A stretch of DNA of 64,000 nt, taken from contig CM024191.1 in NCBI GenBank assembly GCA_013433145.1, positions 388,501-452,500 on the forward strand, read 5' to 3'. The stretch is from Ascaris suum. Taxonomy: Eukaryota; Nematoda; Chromadorea; Rhabditida; Ascarididae. Below, in pieces: positions 39,301 to 50,954 of this stretch. The position numbers were made by a program, and so were the translations under genes. Every line of letters starts with the position of its first letter. Positions within the stretch are counted from its first letter, which is position 1. A model generated the notes under the pieces. It saw only the letters and a list, made by a program, of their open reading frames with translations, was not told the DNA's origin and ran no database searches.

Positions 39301-42300
39301 TTGCAAGAGAAAAATTAGGCCAAAGTACTTCACATTTAATGGATATCCCGAGCTTCCTCAGCAACATCGACATAGCATGCTGCTCAAAAAACAGCAAATG
39401 ATGTAACTTTTTGCATTGCAAGTATCTCATGGCGTAAGCATGAGGGCACATTTGATGCAACATTCTTTAGACGAAAAGCCTCGATGACCGGCAACCGAAG
39501 CGACGAGCCACAGTAATGACTCCACGATCCTTAAGCGAGGCTGAGCAGCGGCAACTCGTCAGACAACAAACCGTCTTCCACTTGCAACCGCAGGTCGGGG
39601 CAATAAATTTTCAAGCGTCGCCCATTCATAATGTCTAAAACAACCTTCATCCATTCTTTTGTTCAGTCATTTCCTTAAAAATGATCTTGTCTCATCAGAT
39701 CTGTTGATTCTGCTTCTGTTTGAACATATTCTTACCCGATGTCACTACTATTTCTAACGCGCGTTTGCAAATTTCCGTATTTGTGAATTGCTCCATAGTA
39801 ACCTATGCACATATATTTAGGTGCATATTTACATCGGTAAGTTTGGAAGTCTCATCTATCCGTTATGCTTTTCCCTTTTGCAAACTTTCAAGTTCATCCA
39901 TCAACTTCGGAAGCGCTTGCAGGGCCTTAAAGTGCATAAAAATTTGCATATGTTTCACGAGTGGGGGTCGCATTTTGTAGCCGGTTAAAATCGAAGGAAT
40001 GAAGTTTTTTAGGTTTCTACAAATGGCCAGTTCAGATAAAACATCAATGCATTGTTGTGCGCTTTTTTAATCTGTGGATGTCTATGAAAACCTTTAATGT
40101 GGTGAATGGGCTTGTAAAAAATCGCATATCGTGCCTTCGTTTTATGACGGAGTTCTTCTAGCAAATCACTTGGCTTTTTGATTTGCTTTGTACTGATATC
40201 TGCAGTCTGAGGAAGACCGCTATACCAGTTATCTGCGATTTAATGAAAAAGATGCAAATTTGTCACTGTCTTTGGAGGTCAAAAATTCTGATGTGCTCAT
40301 CTATTCGACTATTGAAGCACGTACACAGCAGCGATTTTCCCGGCATGTGAGGCGGATTCAATTTTGTATACTTATGTCAATCTCATGACATTAAAAAAAG
40401 AATTCATTTATTTGGTGATGATCGATCGGCACGTGAGATTTGATGAGCGATCCCAAAAGGCGTTGTGAATACATGCTGAAGAAACGAACGCTAGGAACGA
40501 AATAGAATGTATTTACTGTTGATTAACGTCTCATGTTGATTAACGAAATAGAATGTATTAACTGTTGATATGCCAGTCTCATTTTATTCGTTTGTGTCTA
40601 ATGCTGTGGATGACAGGGTGACGACTGCGTCTGTGATCCTCAGTGATCGTCCCGGCTAAATGTGTAAAACAAATTGCGGCTATGGAAACGCGAGGGCTAT
40701 CAACCCGAACCTCACTGCCGCAAGCATTAATTGCTAAAAAGTCGAGTAGAAATAAGCGGAAGGATTCTTCGCTTTTGACCATTGGACCGGATTTAAAACG
40801 AGTATTGAATCACGATTTGGGTGCAGATATCTTCGTTGCTTCGCATAGGAACGGAAGTCTGTCAAGTGATGTTCTAGTCGACACGTGTCTTGACGTCAGG
40901 TCAAAAATAGAAGGTGACGTCATTGGTATCTGTGAGACGCGACAACGTGAAGAGCACATAGCAAGGTGGCACACAGGCGACCAAGCCTTCCTCGGTGAGG
41001 CATTTGAGAGCCGTTGAAGAATGGGAGCTGTTCGATTTATAGTACGGAACCACGCTGTACATTTGATTCAGAGTTGGAATTTCAAGAGTTGCAGGGTTGA
41101 TACTATAGCTTAATAAGACTCGTGCTTTGAAGATCGTCCATATATACGTACCGCCATAGGATGGAAAACTTTCCTTGGATGCAGGTGAAACCAACATCGA
41201 GAAATTCTACGAAGTGGCTGAGGATGCTATGAAGTTCAGGACAACGTACTCGATCGTTCAGGGTGATTTTAATGGGAAGGTCGGGTGCGCAATTCACCCT
41301 GCTAAAAACTGTGTTGAAAAGTACGGCGGTGGAGTCAGGAACACCAGATGATCCCACTTGATGACATTTGCGATCAGTAACCGTCCGCATATAATGAACA
41401 CTTATTTCCAAAATACCAGAAAAGGCAATGGACTTGGCGAGGCCAAGATGGTGTCCTTGAACCAAATTGACTAACCTGTCAACAAGTACAGATCTTCCGT
41501 TCATTGACGTGTCTATCATTGGTGGGAAGATCGCATGAACAGTTTTCGACTACCGCCTCCTTCGCTCCAAGATCGAAATTGACTGTGAATGTGAGAACAG
41601 CATCTTACGAGTGGGAGAACCTTGAATACTGATGCATTGTCCTCTTACATGGAAGCGACAGATTTTTCGGTTATCACTGGCAACATCAACGCAGAAAACG
41701 CTAGTGAATAACACCAAAAAAAAAAACGGTTGGTCGCTGAAGCAATCGGTTCCCTCAACACGAGCAAAAGGTTTCAGGAGGACACGAAACGCTAGACGAA
41801 TCTCCAAGGCCAAATGATAATGGAAGGAAAAACTTCTGGAGACGATTGTAGGCAACTGCGCAAGGAGATACGGAGAAAACGCAAGCGGACTGTGACCAAT
41901 ACAGGGGATTGAGGTTGAGAGAAGCGACAATAAATCGAAGAAGTTTGAAAAAGGTAGAGGGAGAACTCCAAATGAGGACAAGATTACTCGGTGTTCTGAA
42001 AGATCGTAATGGGAAACGCACAATAGATCGAAAAAGAACGAAAGAAATATGTGAAAACTATTGCAATGATCTCTTTGCCTCCGAGATGCCCTGGAGGAAA
42101 CCACCTTACATCTCAAGGGCGAAGACATAGAACCGGTAACATTGGGCAAAGTAGGTTCGGCACTGAGGGAAGTGGACCACGGAAAAAGCCCGGAAAAGGA
42201 CGGATTCGAAACAGAACATCTGAAAGCAGAAGGCTACTTCTCTTTCAAGGCTATGGCTGAAAGATTCACCGCCTACTTAGATTCACGCAATATTCCCTCG

Positions 42301-45300
42301 GCGTGGCTGACGCCGAAGAATGTGCTTTCGAAGAAGAAAGGTGATCCCAAAGACCCCGGAAACTACCGTCCCATCGCACTTTGCCACAACTGTAAAAACT
42401 GTCTGCAGGAATGCTTTTGAATCGAATATCAGGAGTGATGCAAATCAGAAGAGAGCAGGCAAGCTTTGGATGAGGCTGCTCCATAAATGATTACATTCAA
42501 GTCCTCAACCAGTTACCGGAAGAAAGTAAGGAGTGCTGAGTCCCATTATGTCTCGCTTTGTTGACTACTTTAAACGTTTGATTCGGTAGAATCAGCAGCA
42601 GTCAGACACGCTTTGCATGAGGCTGGTGTACACCCGGGATGTGTTGATATAATCAAACTCATTAATGAAGAGTGTATAGCTGACATTCGGCTCCTTCATG
42701 ATGTATGTCATGGAGATCTATAGAGAAGTCCGACAGGGTAATACTATCTCCTGAATGCTTTGTTGTTCCTGGAAGGAGTGTTTAGAAAGATTAACCACCA
42801 TGGCAGGACTATGATAGATGGCCGATTGCTAAACCACGTTCTGTTCGCTGATGGCTGTGTCCTTGTTGCCACAAATCACAAAGACCTACAACACGATCCA
42901 CAGCAACTGGCAAACCTTTCCTAGGAAAGCGGCCTGGAAATGGACCTCTCCAGACAAAGTGGATGAAAAACAGCTCTTGCGTAGAAGGCGTAATGTGAGT
43001 GGATGAACGCGAGGTAGAGGGAAGTGATGGATTACATTTATCTTCAGCTAAATTCGAATGATATCTTGGACGGCGAATTCATAAGAAGTCGAAGAGCGGA
43101 CTGGAACGCTTGCAACAGCAATCGCGTTGTGCTAGCAGACTAAAGCTTGCGGATGAATGTCAGAGCTAACATGTTCAGGACGACTGTGCTTCAAACAGTG
43201 CTATGTGCCAGCGTGACATGGTCCACAACGGAACGTGATGTGGAGAAATTCACAGTGGGAGAGAGAGCAGTGGAAGGAAGGATGCGTACCGTCACCAGGA
43301 CAGACCGGTTAAAGAACGAAGAACTGCGACGCAGAGCTAGAGTAAAGAACGTCGTATGCGATATTTATGCTGCAAAACGGAGATGATTAGGCCATGTTGC
43401 ACGAAAATCTGACAAGCGCTGGACCTGTCTCCTGATAGACTGGATATGACGTGACCGAAAGTGTCGTGTGGAAGACCGCAAACAAGGTGGGATGAACCAC
43501 TGGCATGGCTCCATGGTCAACGCTGGAAGCAGAATGCGCAAAATGGGAGCGAATGGAATTCGATAGATCTGCGTCAGCCATTGGCGAATCGACGGATCGT
43601 CAGGTGAATCAGGTGAATTATTCGTTGAACAATGAAGAGCACGATTGAGCCATGCTGAACCCAGCAATCGCTGAATGCATGCGTTTGGTTGTGCGCAGAA
43701 TAACTTCTAGGTTCTTCACTTCCTGACATCGAACGCGAGACTACTGTGCATCGATCCAGTTACTTATGCGGCGGTTTATTACGTGGATTCCTTTATTTTG
43801 TGGTTTCCGCGTCTTTCATCTAAAACTCTTTTTTTCTTCCTTATATCATACTTTCTTTCATTTTATTCTTTTACTTAAGGACAATAAAAAAACTAAAAGC
43901 ATTTGTTCCCAGGACTCACTCCTTATGCTAATTCTTTTGTCATCATTATACATTGCCCTCTTCCTCCCCTTTGCTCTACTTTTTCCAGCCTAATCTGATT
44001 GTATCGGCAACGAAAATGAGGGAAGGAGATCGTCAAGGACATGTCACGATATATGCGTCTTTACGGATCCACCTACCAAACCGAATGATGTCACCAACAA
44101 ACATAATGTAGAAAATCCTAAACTGCCATTTCCATGAAAGGAACAGGGTGCATTGAGCCAAAATGTTAAGAGCGACTTTAGCACACGTTGTACTCATCAA
44201 ATTTCATGCCTCTTGTGTCAGCATTTCTCTTGTCAAAAGCATAGAGAGTGTAGACATGCATAAACATTATGTCTTTGTGCTTTTTGGGACAAAGTGCTAG
44301 ATAGGTAAGAAAAATGTCGTCAGTACTCCGGATTCTTCAATGACATAACATAAATGCAATGAGAAGGATTTCATTCCAGTAAGTTGCAAGATACTCACTC
44401 ATCATTGAAAAATCCTTCACTGAACATGTGCCATTGCCCAGATAACTGTAGGAACCTCAGTACCACTACTCTTGTTGTGCCAACACGACTACAAAATAAG
44501 GTTTCATTTCCTCAAAAGAGCTGTTAAGAACAACGATAAGGTTATTGTATTCTTATGCCTTTATGTAAGAAATCATTCATCGAACAGGTGGAGAACGAAC
44601 CAGTGTATCATACCATGAGGATGAAGGCAAAACGAATATCGCAGCAGCTATGATGAAGTAGTTTTTTAGAATCAAATAAGCAAAGAATGCTTGAATTTGT
44701 GGGCCGATCGGAAGATGCTAGAGCTGAGTGTGCACCTCGCGAACCAAACCTCAACCGATCTTTCAACGGATCAGTCTGCTTCCACCTCTTTCGAGTCGAA
44801 TACTGAACCCACAGCTCCCGAGCGCCGCTATTCGAGTTTTCTCGAGTTGCCGCACTCGGCTGATATACGTCGACAGAAATATAGGTGAGTCGTTTGTGCT
44901 GAATTAGGGAGAGTTGGAAGTAGGGAGAGATTTGCATCTCAAAATGTTTAAAGCTTTGACCAGAACAGCGAATAATGGTTCACTCTTGTGTCGAATACAG
45001 GTGGCAATAGATGTTTCCCATTTCTTAAATTTCGGCTTTCAGTTGGCAGCGCCAAAAATTTCGACGCTTCAGAACTTTTGGTCCCGAATGTTATATTAAA
45101 ATGCTGGTTTCTTCTTTTATTTCCCTTTGATGAGAACTTTTTGCCCAGTCGCAATCGTTCTCATGATGTGAGGAAACTCTAGATTAAAAGTTGAAATAAG
45201 CAGCATAGTTGCATTTCTTATGCTGCCAAAACTAATGTTGAGCATTTTCATGTCATTTCTTCCCTAAAGCATTGTTCTGTATTTCTTAACTTACCTATAA

Positions 45301-48300
45301 TGGAGAGAACTCAGCTGTTAGCACGGATGCCTGCATGAATGACTTTTGAGGATGTCGTACACAAAAAGACACACTTATTCAAATGTCACAAGCTTCTTAC
45401 TCAGTTACAGCAGCGCGATATGTCGCAGAAAAGCCTATCCCACGTTTTATACAGGGACACTCTAAATTTATACTTTGCCCGATATTGGCCGAACCTATGA
45501 GCTTTCCTGAATCCTAGCATCCTCATTGGCTTTCGAGACGGAGCGTATTACTCAAATAGCACGAATGTGATCTGCGGCTGGTCGCTTTGAGGTACAAAGA
45601 CGAGCGTTGCTCTCGAGCGGTCTGTTTGCTGTATGCTGATCAAGTAAGTAAACACGACTGTGCTCCACTTATAGAAAGCCGATTGCAGTAACTGTGTTTC
45701 TTGGGTGAAGTCAGTGCACTTCTTAGCCGTTTTTGCGGAAATATATGGAGTTCTTTGCTATTTATTTTTCGTGATTCCTGCAAAGGTATTTCCTGTGCAG
45801 AACAAATGGTTTTAATGGCAAATGTGGTATGTACATATACAATCAATGCTTTTGACGTTTTATGCGGCATGTACGCTCCAACTGCATGAAAGAACTATCT
45901 TGAAGAATTTCTTACAGTTTTCTACTCGCGAAAGGAATCAAAAACTTCTGAAGATAAGGTGGGCGAGACGATTCGAAAATCTAAACTAGCGAAGCCAGTG
46001 AAGAGTTATGAAAGTGAGGCAAGCAGAACCATACGAATTTTTATAGTAACGCTGATGCCCTTCAAGATTCTGACTGCTAGGAGTTATGGGATCAGACACG
46101 TAAGATTTGGAGAAAGGACCATGCCGAAGAATTTTGCGGTCGTTTACGCGTCCCTCAAAAACTTCTGCTGCATAACTTGCATCAATCACACAATGCGATT
46201 ATTGTGTGAAGCGAGTTGGTTTTTTTTCCTAATATGCAGCATGTCTGCCAAGTTTTGCGCAGATATGAATTACGGCGCCCGCTTTTTGAGAAAGAGAGAA
46301 CATAGTAGGTCGAAAAATGTCCTAGGAACCAGTCCAAACTTGATTTTATTGCGATATGGCGCTCAGAAGAGGGCTACAAAGTCGACGTTAGTTGTCGCCT
46401 TTGACCATCGAAGGCTACTAAATGAATACTGTGACCACTTTTGATAGCTTTAAGTTACCGTAACGAATCTTTCTAAGGGTTTCGATGTAGCCTTCAGTTG
46501 CAGAAAACAAGAAGAAACCTCCTTGGCTTCTTCTACTCGGGACCGCTTGCAGGTGCTGATCGGAAATCCGCCTAAGTAGGTGGAAGTTCCAATCAGAAAG
46601 CGAGGTGAAGGGAAGGCTACAGATTTGAAGGCGAGTAATTACTGATATGAAAAAGATGGGAGAGGAAAAAATACTTCAACCAGTCTTTTCCCCCTCAAAT
46701 TACGCCTGGAATGAAATTTTTGCGGCTTACCAGTTGGTTCATATTTTAAAAATTGCAATTTCAGGAGCCTCTTACTGCATCGTCAGCAACTCTCGAATGC
46801 AATGCAGCCACAAGCAAGCTCGTTTGAGAGCGCATTATCCAGCGAGTCGAGCGCTGCAGATTCGGCGACGGCTAACGGTGTCGGTACGGCTTCATTCGAC
46901 TCTACTAGATCCGAGCAGACAGGTCCCACTCGTATTCCTCTCTCAGCTAATGCTCCTCTGTTTTTGCGTGCAGGCTGTTCTTTGCATGTATTATGTTTGC
47001 CCTATTTGCAGTTATCTGCTCTCACTTCCCCGCAGATGCCGTTTAATGCTAGCTTCCGTTTCGTTCTTGCCAGTGCAGCTTTATACTGTGGCAAATGTTT
47101 TCATACATTATACTCAATTTCATTTCATATCAGTAAATTGTCAGATTTTTCATATCCTAGCATAAGTTTTTCATACCAAATTTCCCATGATGACAGAGAG
47201 ATGTGCCAATGACGCCACAACTTTGCCTTCAGAAAAGATTGGAAAGAACTAATCAAATGTAGATGGCATTATTTTCTTTGGACCTAACAATGCACAATCC
47301 CTTCCTTATCAGTACTGCAAATTGATATCGTTAAAATAAGGAACATTACTTGCTCTTCTTCATGTATTAATAATCAATGCAATAATTTATGTCCCTTTTT
47401 GTTCACGCAAAATATAACGGACGCCGGAAACTGTCACGGAAATTGTTCTGCTTTCTAAGATTCTTTTATTTGAGTTCACTGATCAAATCTTATTTCAGTC
47501 GCCGCTCTTGATAGAAGTTTAAATGGAAAGTGCTATAGTGCAGTCTATACTAAACAAGGTCTTGACAAAACCAGAACTTTTTAATTTGCCTCAGAACTTC
47601 TTCTTTGATAGCAATCGGCACTCTTACGTCGTGAAAGCTTGAGTAATCACTTCGAGCCAGCAAACTAAATCGATACGATGGATTTACTGCAGTTTTCATT
47701 TCTCACATAGCTACATTCCTTTTGTCGTATTGTCTACTCATGAGATTTTATGTTTCAGACCAAGACAAAGCACCGGAAAGCAAGTTGTGCCGGCAGTTAA
47801 GGTAAGCAAAAGGTTGCTGCACTGATTCGCCAAATTTCTCAGGTTGCACTGGTTTTATCTTTACCTGATTGATTCAGGAAGTGAGGTGGAATTAGCGGGA
47901 CAAGGAAGCTGAGCATCCCGCATTTTATTTTATATCCAAAAACGATATTTCAGAGCCACTTTTGTGGATGGCGTCAACCACCTTGATATATGCTTTTGGT
48001 GTCTAATTTTGGGCCTACAGAGATAGAGCGTTTTGTGGTCAGTCCCTGACAATAACGTAAACACTTCGTCATTTTTGACCGTTTCAGGACAGATAATGAA
48101 GTCGATTTTGAAAATGTGCTTGTGTGTCGTGTCTTTAGTTCTAATTTCTCTATCAATTTTAATCGAACTGGTTGAAAAATGAAACGTGATATAAAAAAAA
48201 AACAGGTGAAGGGTGTCCTATTTCCAGTATATGGCAGCTCACATACGACAGAGCTATTGATAACACTGAATTTGTTTCACTTGTATTTCCGAAATAAACG

Positions 48301-48940
48301 CGCACATTGCACAGTCGAGTTTCCGCTTTCGCTTAACGTTCTCTTGTTTCCCCAGTCCACAACATCACTTAAACGGCTGCTTTTATGCTGACTGCATGGC
48401 GGCTGCAAGGTGATCAGTTATCACCTTGCCATATCCAACTACTTCCCTCCTCTCCCCCACCCTCCCCTACCATCTATCCCCCTCCACTCTCTTACCCAGT
48501 AATTCGCAACTCTTCATCACGCGACTGATTCCAGTTCTACTAGCGTTTTGAATTATCACATAATCAGGACGTGATTGATATTTTCCAGTGAATCTCAAGA
48601 GGAGAAGAGGTCGCCGATATCCTTGCGACGCGAGTGCTCGGGACGTCCTCGACCTGCTCCTTATGTGCCGTTGGCACGTCGTATAATTGGAAAAAAAGTG
48701 GCGAGAAGCCTCCAGCGGGACTACAGTGTCGATTCGAAAACTGACCGCATCTTCAAAGAATTCGTTAAAGTGGACCCAGATTTTGAAACCGGACCCTCAG
48801 GACGGAACGCCGGTCATGGTCGTTTATTGCCTGAATACAATGGTTTCGGTAGACATCGCACCGTCGACATATCCGACATTTCGCAGCACATGACAATTCC
48901 GCTTATTTGTTTTCCTGAAGAACAAACGATGAGTAGATGA
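30168..48940 (+). CDS. Large multi-exon gene, product not recognised
   Basis: Exons proposed on the plus strand: 30168-30386, 31274-31378, 31987-32054, 35433-35474, 37993-38144, 38665-38727, 40206-40346, 44670-44884, 46765-46922, 47759-47801, and 48589 to either a stop at 48940 or a donor at 48848. Most successive junctions keep phase (for example 31378|31987, 32054|35433|37993, 38727|40206|44670|46765 and 47801|48589). The 38144|38665 junction does not, so an exon or boundary there is wrong or missing. The start is placed at ATG 30168, about 40 bases after a T-rich acceptor at 30127 that could be a spliced-leader site. The protein is mostly soluble-looking, with a Ser-rich middle and a basic, proline-containing C-terminal part. 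No domain was identified. The 40346-44670 intron carries a decayed retroelement. Confidence 0.5.
31274..31378 (+). CDS. Large gene, exon
   Basis: Acceptor TCGAATTTCTTTAG, donor AAGCAG|GTTCCT. Thirty-five whole codons: EMMRVFGSDARVNELPQD, then SATAVVDRLNIRPFSKQ. GC-richer than its surroundings and open in this frame, while the two other frames hit stops. Confidence 0.5.
31987..32054 (+). CDS. Large gene, exon
   Basis: Very good acceptor (GTCGTTTTCCCTCAG) and donor (CCTT|GTAAGTTG). Only one frame is open: AGLLVMKIIPNEFKTMTFLM and on. It enters at codon phase 0 and leaves with two bases. Confidence 0.5.
35433..35474 (+). CDS. Large gene, 42-base exon
   Basis: Acceptor GGAATTTCTTTGCAG and donor CAT|GTGCGT. 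It takes one base to complete the codon left at 32054, reads KLSGVEVLHVFLC and leaves two bases, exactly the phase needed to join 37993. Confidence 0.4.
37993..38144 (+). CDS. Large gene, exon
   Basis: Strong acceptor (CTCTTTTGACTGTTTGTAG). The hydrophilic peptide runs DLFDERQYKKNAFAMENDES, then ENEAFHFSLTKYKEHSPLY. Possible donors are TTG|GTGATT (used here) or AAA|GTATAA at about 38,092; neither gives the phase expected at 38665, so the 3' boundary is uncertain. Confidence 0.45.
38665..38727 (+). CDS. Large gene, 63-base exon
   Basis: Strong acceptor (GCGTTTATTTTCAG) and donor CAAG|GTCTTT. Twenty-one codons, CENVFARLPCSQIYAFGDS then RK. Phase 0 at both ends, matching 40206. Confidence 0.4.
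40206..40346 (+). CDS. Large gene, exon just upstream of the retroelement
   Basis: Acceptor GTACTGATATCTGCAG, donor CGGCAT|GTGAGG. Forty-seven codons: SEEDRYTSYLRFNEKDANL, then VLIYSTIEARTQQRFSRH. One alternative frame is also open but uses rare codons. Phase 0 at both ends. Confidence 0.5.
40496..40569. repeat. 28-bp direct repeat next to the retroelement 5' side
   Basis: AACGAAATAGAATGTATT followed by T/A and ACTGTTGAT occurs at 40496-40523 and again at 40542-40569, with one mismatch. Confidence 0.85.
40643..43620 (+). mobile_element. Decayed RTE-type non-LTR retrotransposon (endonuclease + reverse transcriptase)
   Basis: Order seen along the plus strand: an endonuclease start with GDVIGICETRQREEH and then WHTGDQAFLGEAF (about 40,900-41,015), a GDFN motif at 41262-41273, RT block KKKGDPKDPGNYRPIAL (about 42,330-42,385), FVDY at about 42,555, RQGNT at about 42,730, and the catalytic-site region at 42844-42855, where FADD is FADG. 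The 3' part has the family's LGHVARKSDKRW stretch (about 43,390) and ends near a short tandem TCAGGTGAA at 43600-43618. Many frameshifts and stops break the ORF, and the altered catalytic Asp agrees with a dead copy. It lies inside an intron of the large plus-strand gene. Confidence 0.8.
44670..44884 (+). CDS. Large gene, exon after the retroelement
   Basis: T-rich acceptor (GTAGTTTTTTAG) and a strong donor ATAG|GTGAGT. The frame is open right up to the acceptor: NQISKECLNLWADRKMLEL, a Ser/Thr-rich centre (TSTDLSTDQSASTSFES) and a basic end (HSADIRRQKYR). It ends with two codon bases that the next exon completes with G. An internal exon is preferred over a start at the in-frame ATG 44715. Confidence 0.6.
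46765..46922 (+). CDS. Large gene, Ser/Ala-rich exon
   Basis: Strong acceptor (AATTGCAATTTCAG). The peptide opens LLLHRQQLSNAMQPQASS and is rich in Ser and Ala afterwards (low complexity). The donor used, CAG|GTCCCA, is weak but leaves the phase needed by 47759. Other in-phase candidates lie at about 46,885-46,890 and 46,933. Confidence 0.5.
47759..47801 (+). CDS. Large gene, 43-base exon
   Basis: Strong acceptor (GATTTTATGTTTCAG) and strong donor (TTAAG|GTAAGC). Read in the linking phase it gives QDKAPESKLCRQL. Confidence 0.5.
48589..48940 (+). CDS. Large gene, last or near-last exon
   Basis: Acceptor TTGATATTTTCCAG. One base completes the previous codon, then SQEEKRSPISLRRECSG, RPRPAPYVPLARRIIGKK, DYSVDSKTDRIFKEFVK and so on to a TAG at 48938-48940. 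A donor at 48849 (TTTCG|GTAGAC) could instead end the exon at 48848 and join 49632. A second frame from 48687 is also open and gives DPQDGTPVMVVYCLN, so a frameshift or alternative boundary is possible. Confidence 0.5.
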
Positions 48941-49150
48941 GGCGCTTAGGGCCACGAATAGGTTCTGTGGGTGAGTAATGAACTGGAAAAATCAGGAAGT
49001 GAGTTCGTCGACTCTTAGAGTTTTTTCCTTGCCGGCTGCAGCCCACCGTGGCAAAAAAATTGAGACATGAATATGCAGCCAGCAGTCGAACAAATTCCCC
49101 ATAGGCTTGTCTGAATTCTTTTAATGGTTTCTGAAGCTGTCTTTAAAAAG

Positions 49151-49156
49151 AATAAA
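49151..49156 (+). other. Candidate poly(A) signal AATAAA
   Basis: AATAAA about 210 bases after the stop at 48940; the first such hexamer downstream of it that was noticed. Confidence 0.35.
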
Positions 49157-49631
49157 CTTTAAGTGGTATAGATGAGCAGTTAAGCTATTTTCCTCGAAAC
49201 CAGAGTAGTTACACGGAAAAGGAAATTAAAGAATCCACAAGAATTGAAACGATATTGGCACAGAAGTCGGTGGTGCAGACGTGGCAGGTGAAAATATTGC
49301 GAAATGTTGCATTTAAGTGTTTTTCTTGAAAGCGTGCATTACACGACATTGTACATTCCTTTACGAATGTCTATTTTTTTTTCATCCGGCGCCTGTATTT
49401 TCACCATATGTGAAGAATTGTTCCGGTGGTGATTCAACCGCCTTTCTAGTTCCTCCGTCAGTGTTTGAAGTTGCAGATCCTTGATGGACCAATGCGTTCA
49501 CCCCACCATAGCAAAATGACGATTTAACCACTGACACACAACTCTATGTCCGATGAGATTCCATTCTTGCAGTGTACGCCAACTAGTTTAGAGACAGTCG
49601 AGAAAAAGAGGACTCATTTTTTGCATTTCAG

Positions 49632-49668
49632 TTGATATGCTTCAATATGCTCGACAGAGCAGAGTCAG
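49632..49668 (+). CDS. 37-base candidate exon downstream of the large gene
   Basis: Strong acceptor (TTTTTTGCATTTCAG) and strong donor (GTCAG|GTAGGT). Read with two leading bases it gives DMLQYARQSRV and leaves AG. Entry phase fits a donor at 48848, and exit phase fits the exon at 50599. This supports an extended 3' end of the large gene or a separate plus-strand gene. Confidence 0.38.
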
Positions 49669-50598
49669 GTAGGTATTCTTCATAGAACTGCATGAGGTTG
49701 CACGTTATTTTAATGATGCAAGTTATGCGCAGTGAACATTAACTTGTACTAAGTTTCATATCCAAAACACAGTCATCGGATTCAGTAATGCCTCTGTAGT
49801 CCTGCATAAACTACCTCAACGCAAAGCTCATTTATCAGGTGATTTAGAAGAAACTCTTTTGTTGATGCCTTAAGAATGGACATGAAGCAATAAACACTAA
49901 CGAAACAAATAGAAGATAATAAAAAGCACACTCATCCTAGCTGCATCAAATTGCGCTACGAGGTGAAGAGAAGAAAACTGATCACGTGGATATTAAGCAA
50001 TATTTGGTGCGCCAATCCTGCTAGCAGGTGAACTGTGTCGGATACAAAAGGTGCGCCTTAAACTAAAACAGGAAGCTCAACCTGGACCGTTCAGCCTCTC
50101 GTTGGTGGTTGAATTCACAACCGTTACTCAGAAATGAGCCCACAAATACCTGCACCGCATCGCCCAGTAAAACTTGTAGAACGTCCATTTACTGGGGTTA
50201 ATGTAGTATACAGCAAATTAATGCATTCACAGCCAAAACGTACGTTCTCGCTGGATGCGGAAACGTTGATTCAAACACACGGGAAAGGAAACTGCATATA
50301 GTACTATAAACGTGTTGTGCACTGTTGTGTTATAATATATTTTTGTGAGTGGACACCATATTGTCGTACTTGTTTGTATTACGATATGAATCGTGCAGTC
50401 TGAGTGTTCATGGAAAAAGAAGATCCCTTTGTCAATTTTCATAACGTGCATTTCTAAAAGAGCAATTTAGACCCTATATTGTCTTTAATGTTATTCTTAC
50501 GGTGCATTGCATTTATGGTACTCCGACCTCTGTATTCGATTTCTGCGAGCTGAACAAGAATATTTTAATTTCCTAATTTTTTCATTTCAACATGTTAG

Positions 50599-50705
50599 GT
50601 TTGAAGGGTGTCCTCCAAATACTAGCGGAAAACCCGGCTTTTCACTCGCTTTTCTCAGCGTAAAAATTTCAAATGTGAAGGTCGCATATATGCGACAACT
50701 CGAAG
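50599..50705 (+). CDS. Candidate exon following 49632-49668
   Basis: Acceptor TTTTTTCATTTCAACATGTTAG. One base completes the AG left at 49668. The frame reads FEGCPPNTSGKPGFSLAFL, then SVKISNVKVAYMRQLEG. The 3' boundary is unresolved (a CGAAG|GTTCGG donor is used here); the frame stays open to about 50,821. After a poly-T run at 50,742 the protein-like reading shifts to another frame (about 50,734-51,135), so a frameshifted pseudogene is possible. Confidence 0.35.
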
Positions 50706-50927
50706 GTTCGGGAATAGAATACGAGGAGAATGGATGTTGGTTTTTTTTTACGGCAACACCGAGAAAACAAGTGCAACAACTTTCACCATTACGAAGTTGT
50801 GGTTGCCAAATAGGCAGGTAGATGTTCACCATTATGCGAGCATGAAGACCGTGAACGACAAGCCGTCGCGGAAGAACGTGATTCTTGAAGAAGGCATCTT
50901 GGGCCCTGTTGATAGGCGACACTTAGT

Positions 50928-50954
50928 GGGGGGGGGGGGGGGGGGGGAGGGGGG
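50928..50954. repeat. Poly-G tract (G20-A-G6)
   Basis: Twenty consecutive G at 50928-50947, then A, then G6. Strong quadruplex-forming potential on the plus strand. Confidence 0.92.

Noticed and set aside
41550..42149. Long minus-strand open frame of about 200 codons
   Set aside because: It is the antisense of the retroelement's coding strand, whose plus-strand reading has clear endonuclease/RT motifs.
45959..46444. 161-codon plus-strand open frame between two exons of the large gene
   Set aside because: No splice signals or domain. The YAPTA and EEF motifs just upstream only faintly suggest an endonuclease relic.
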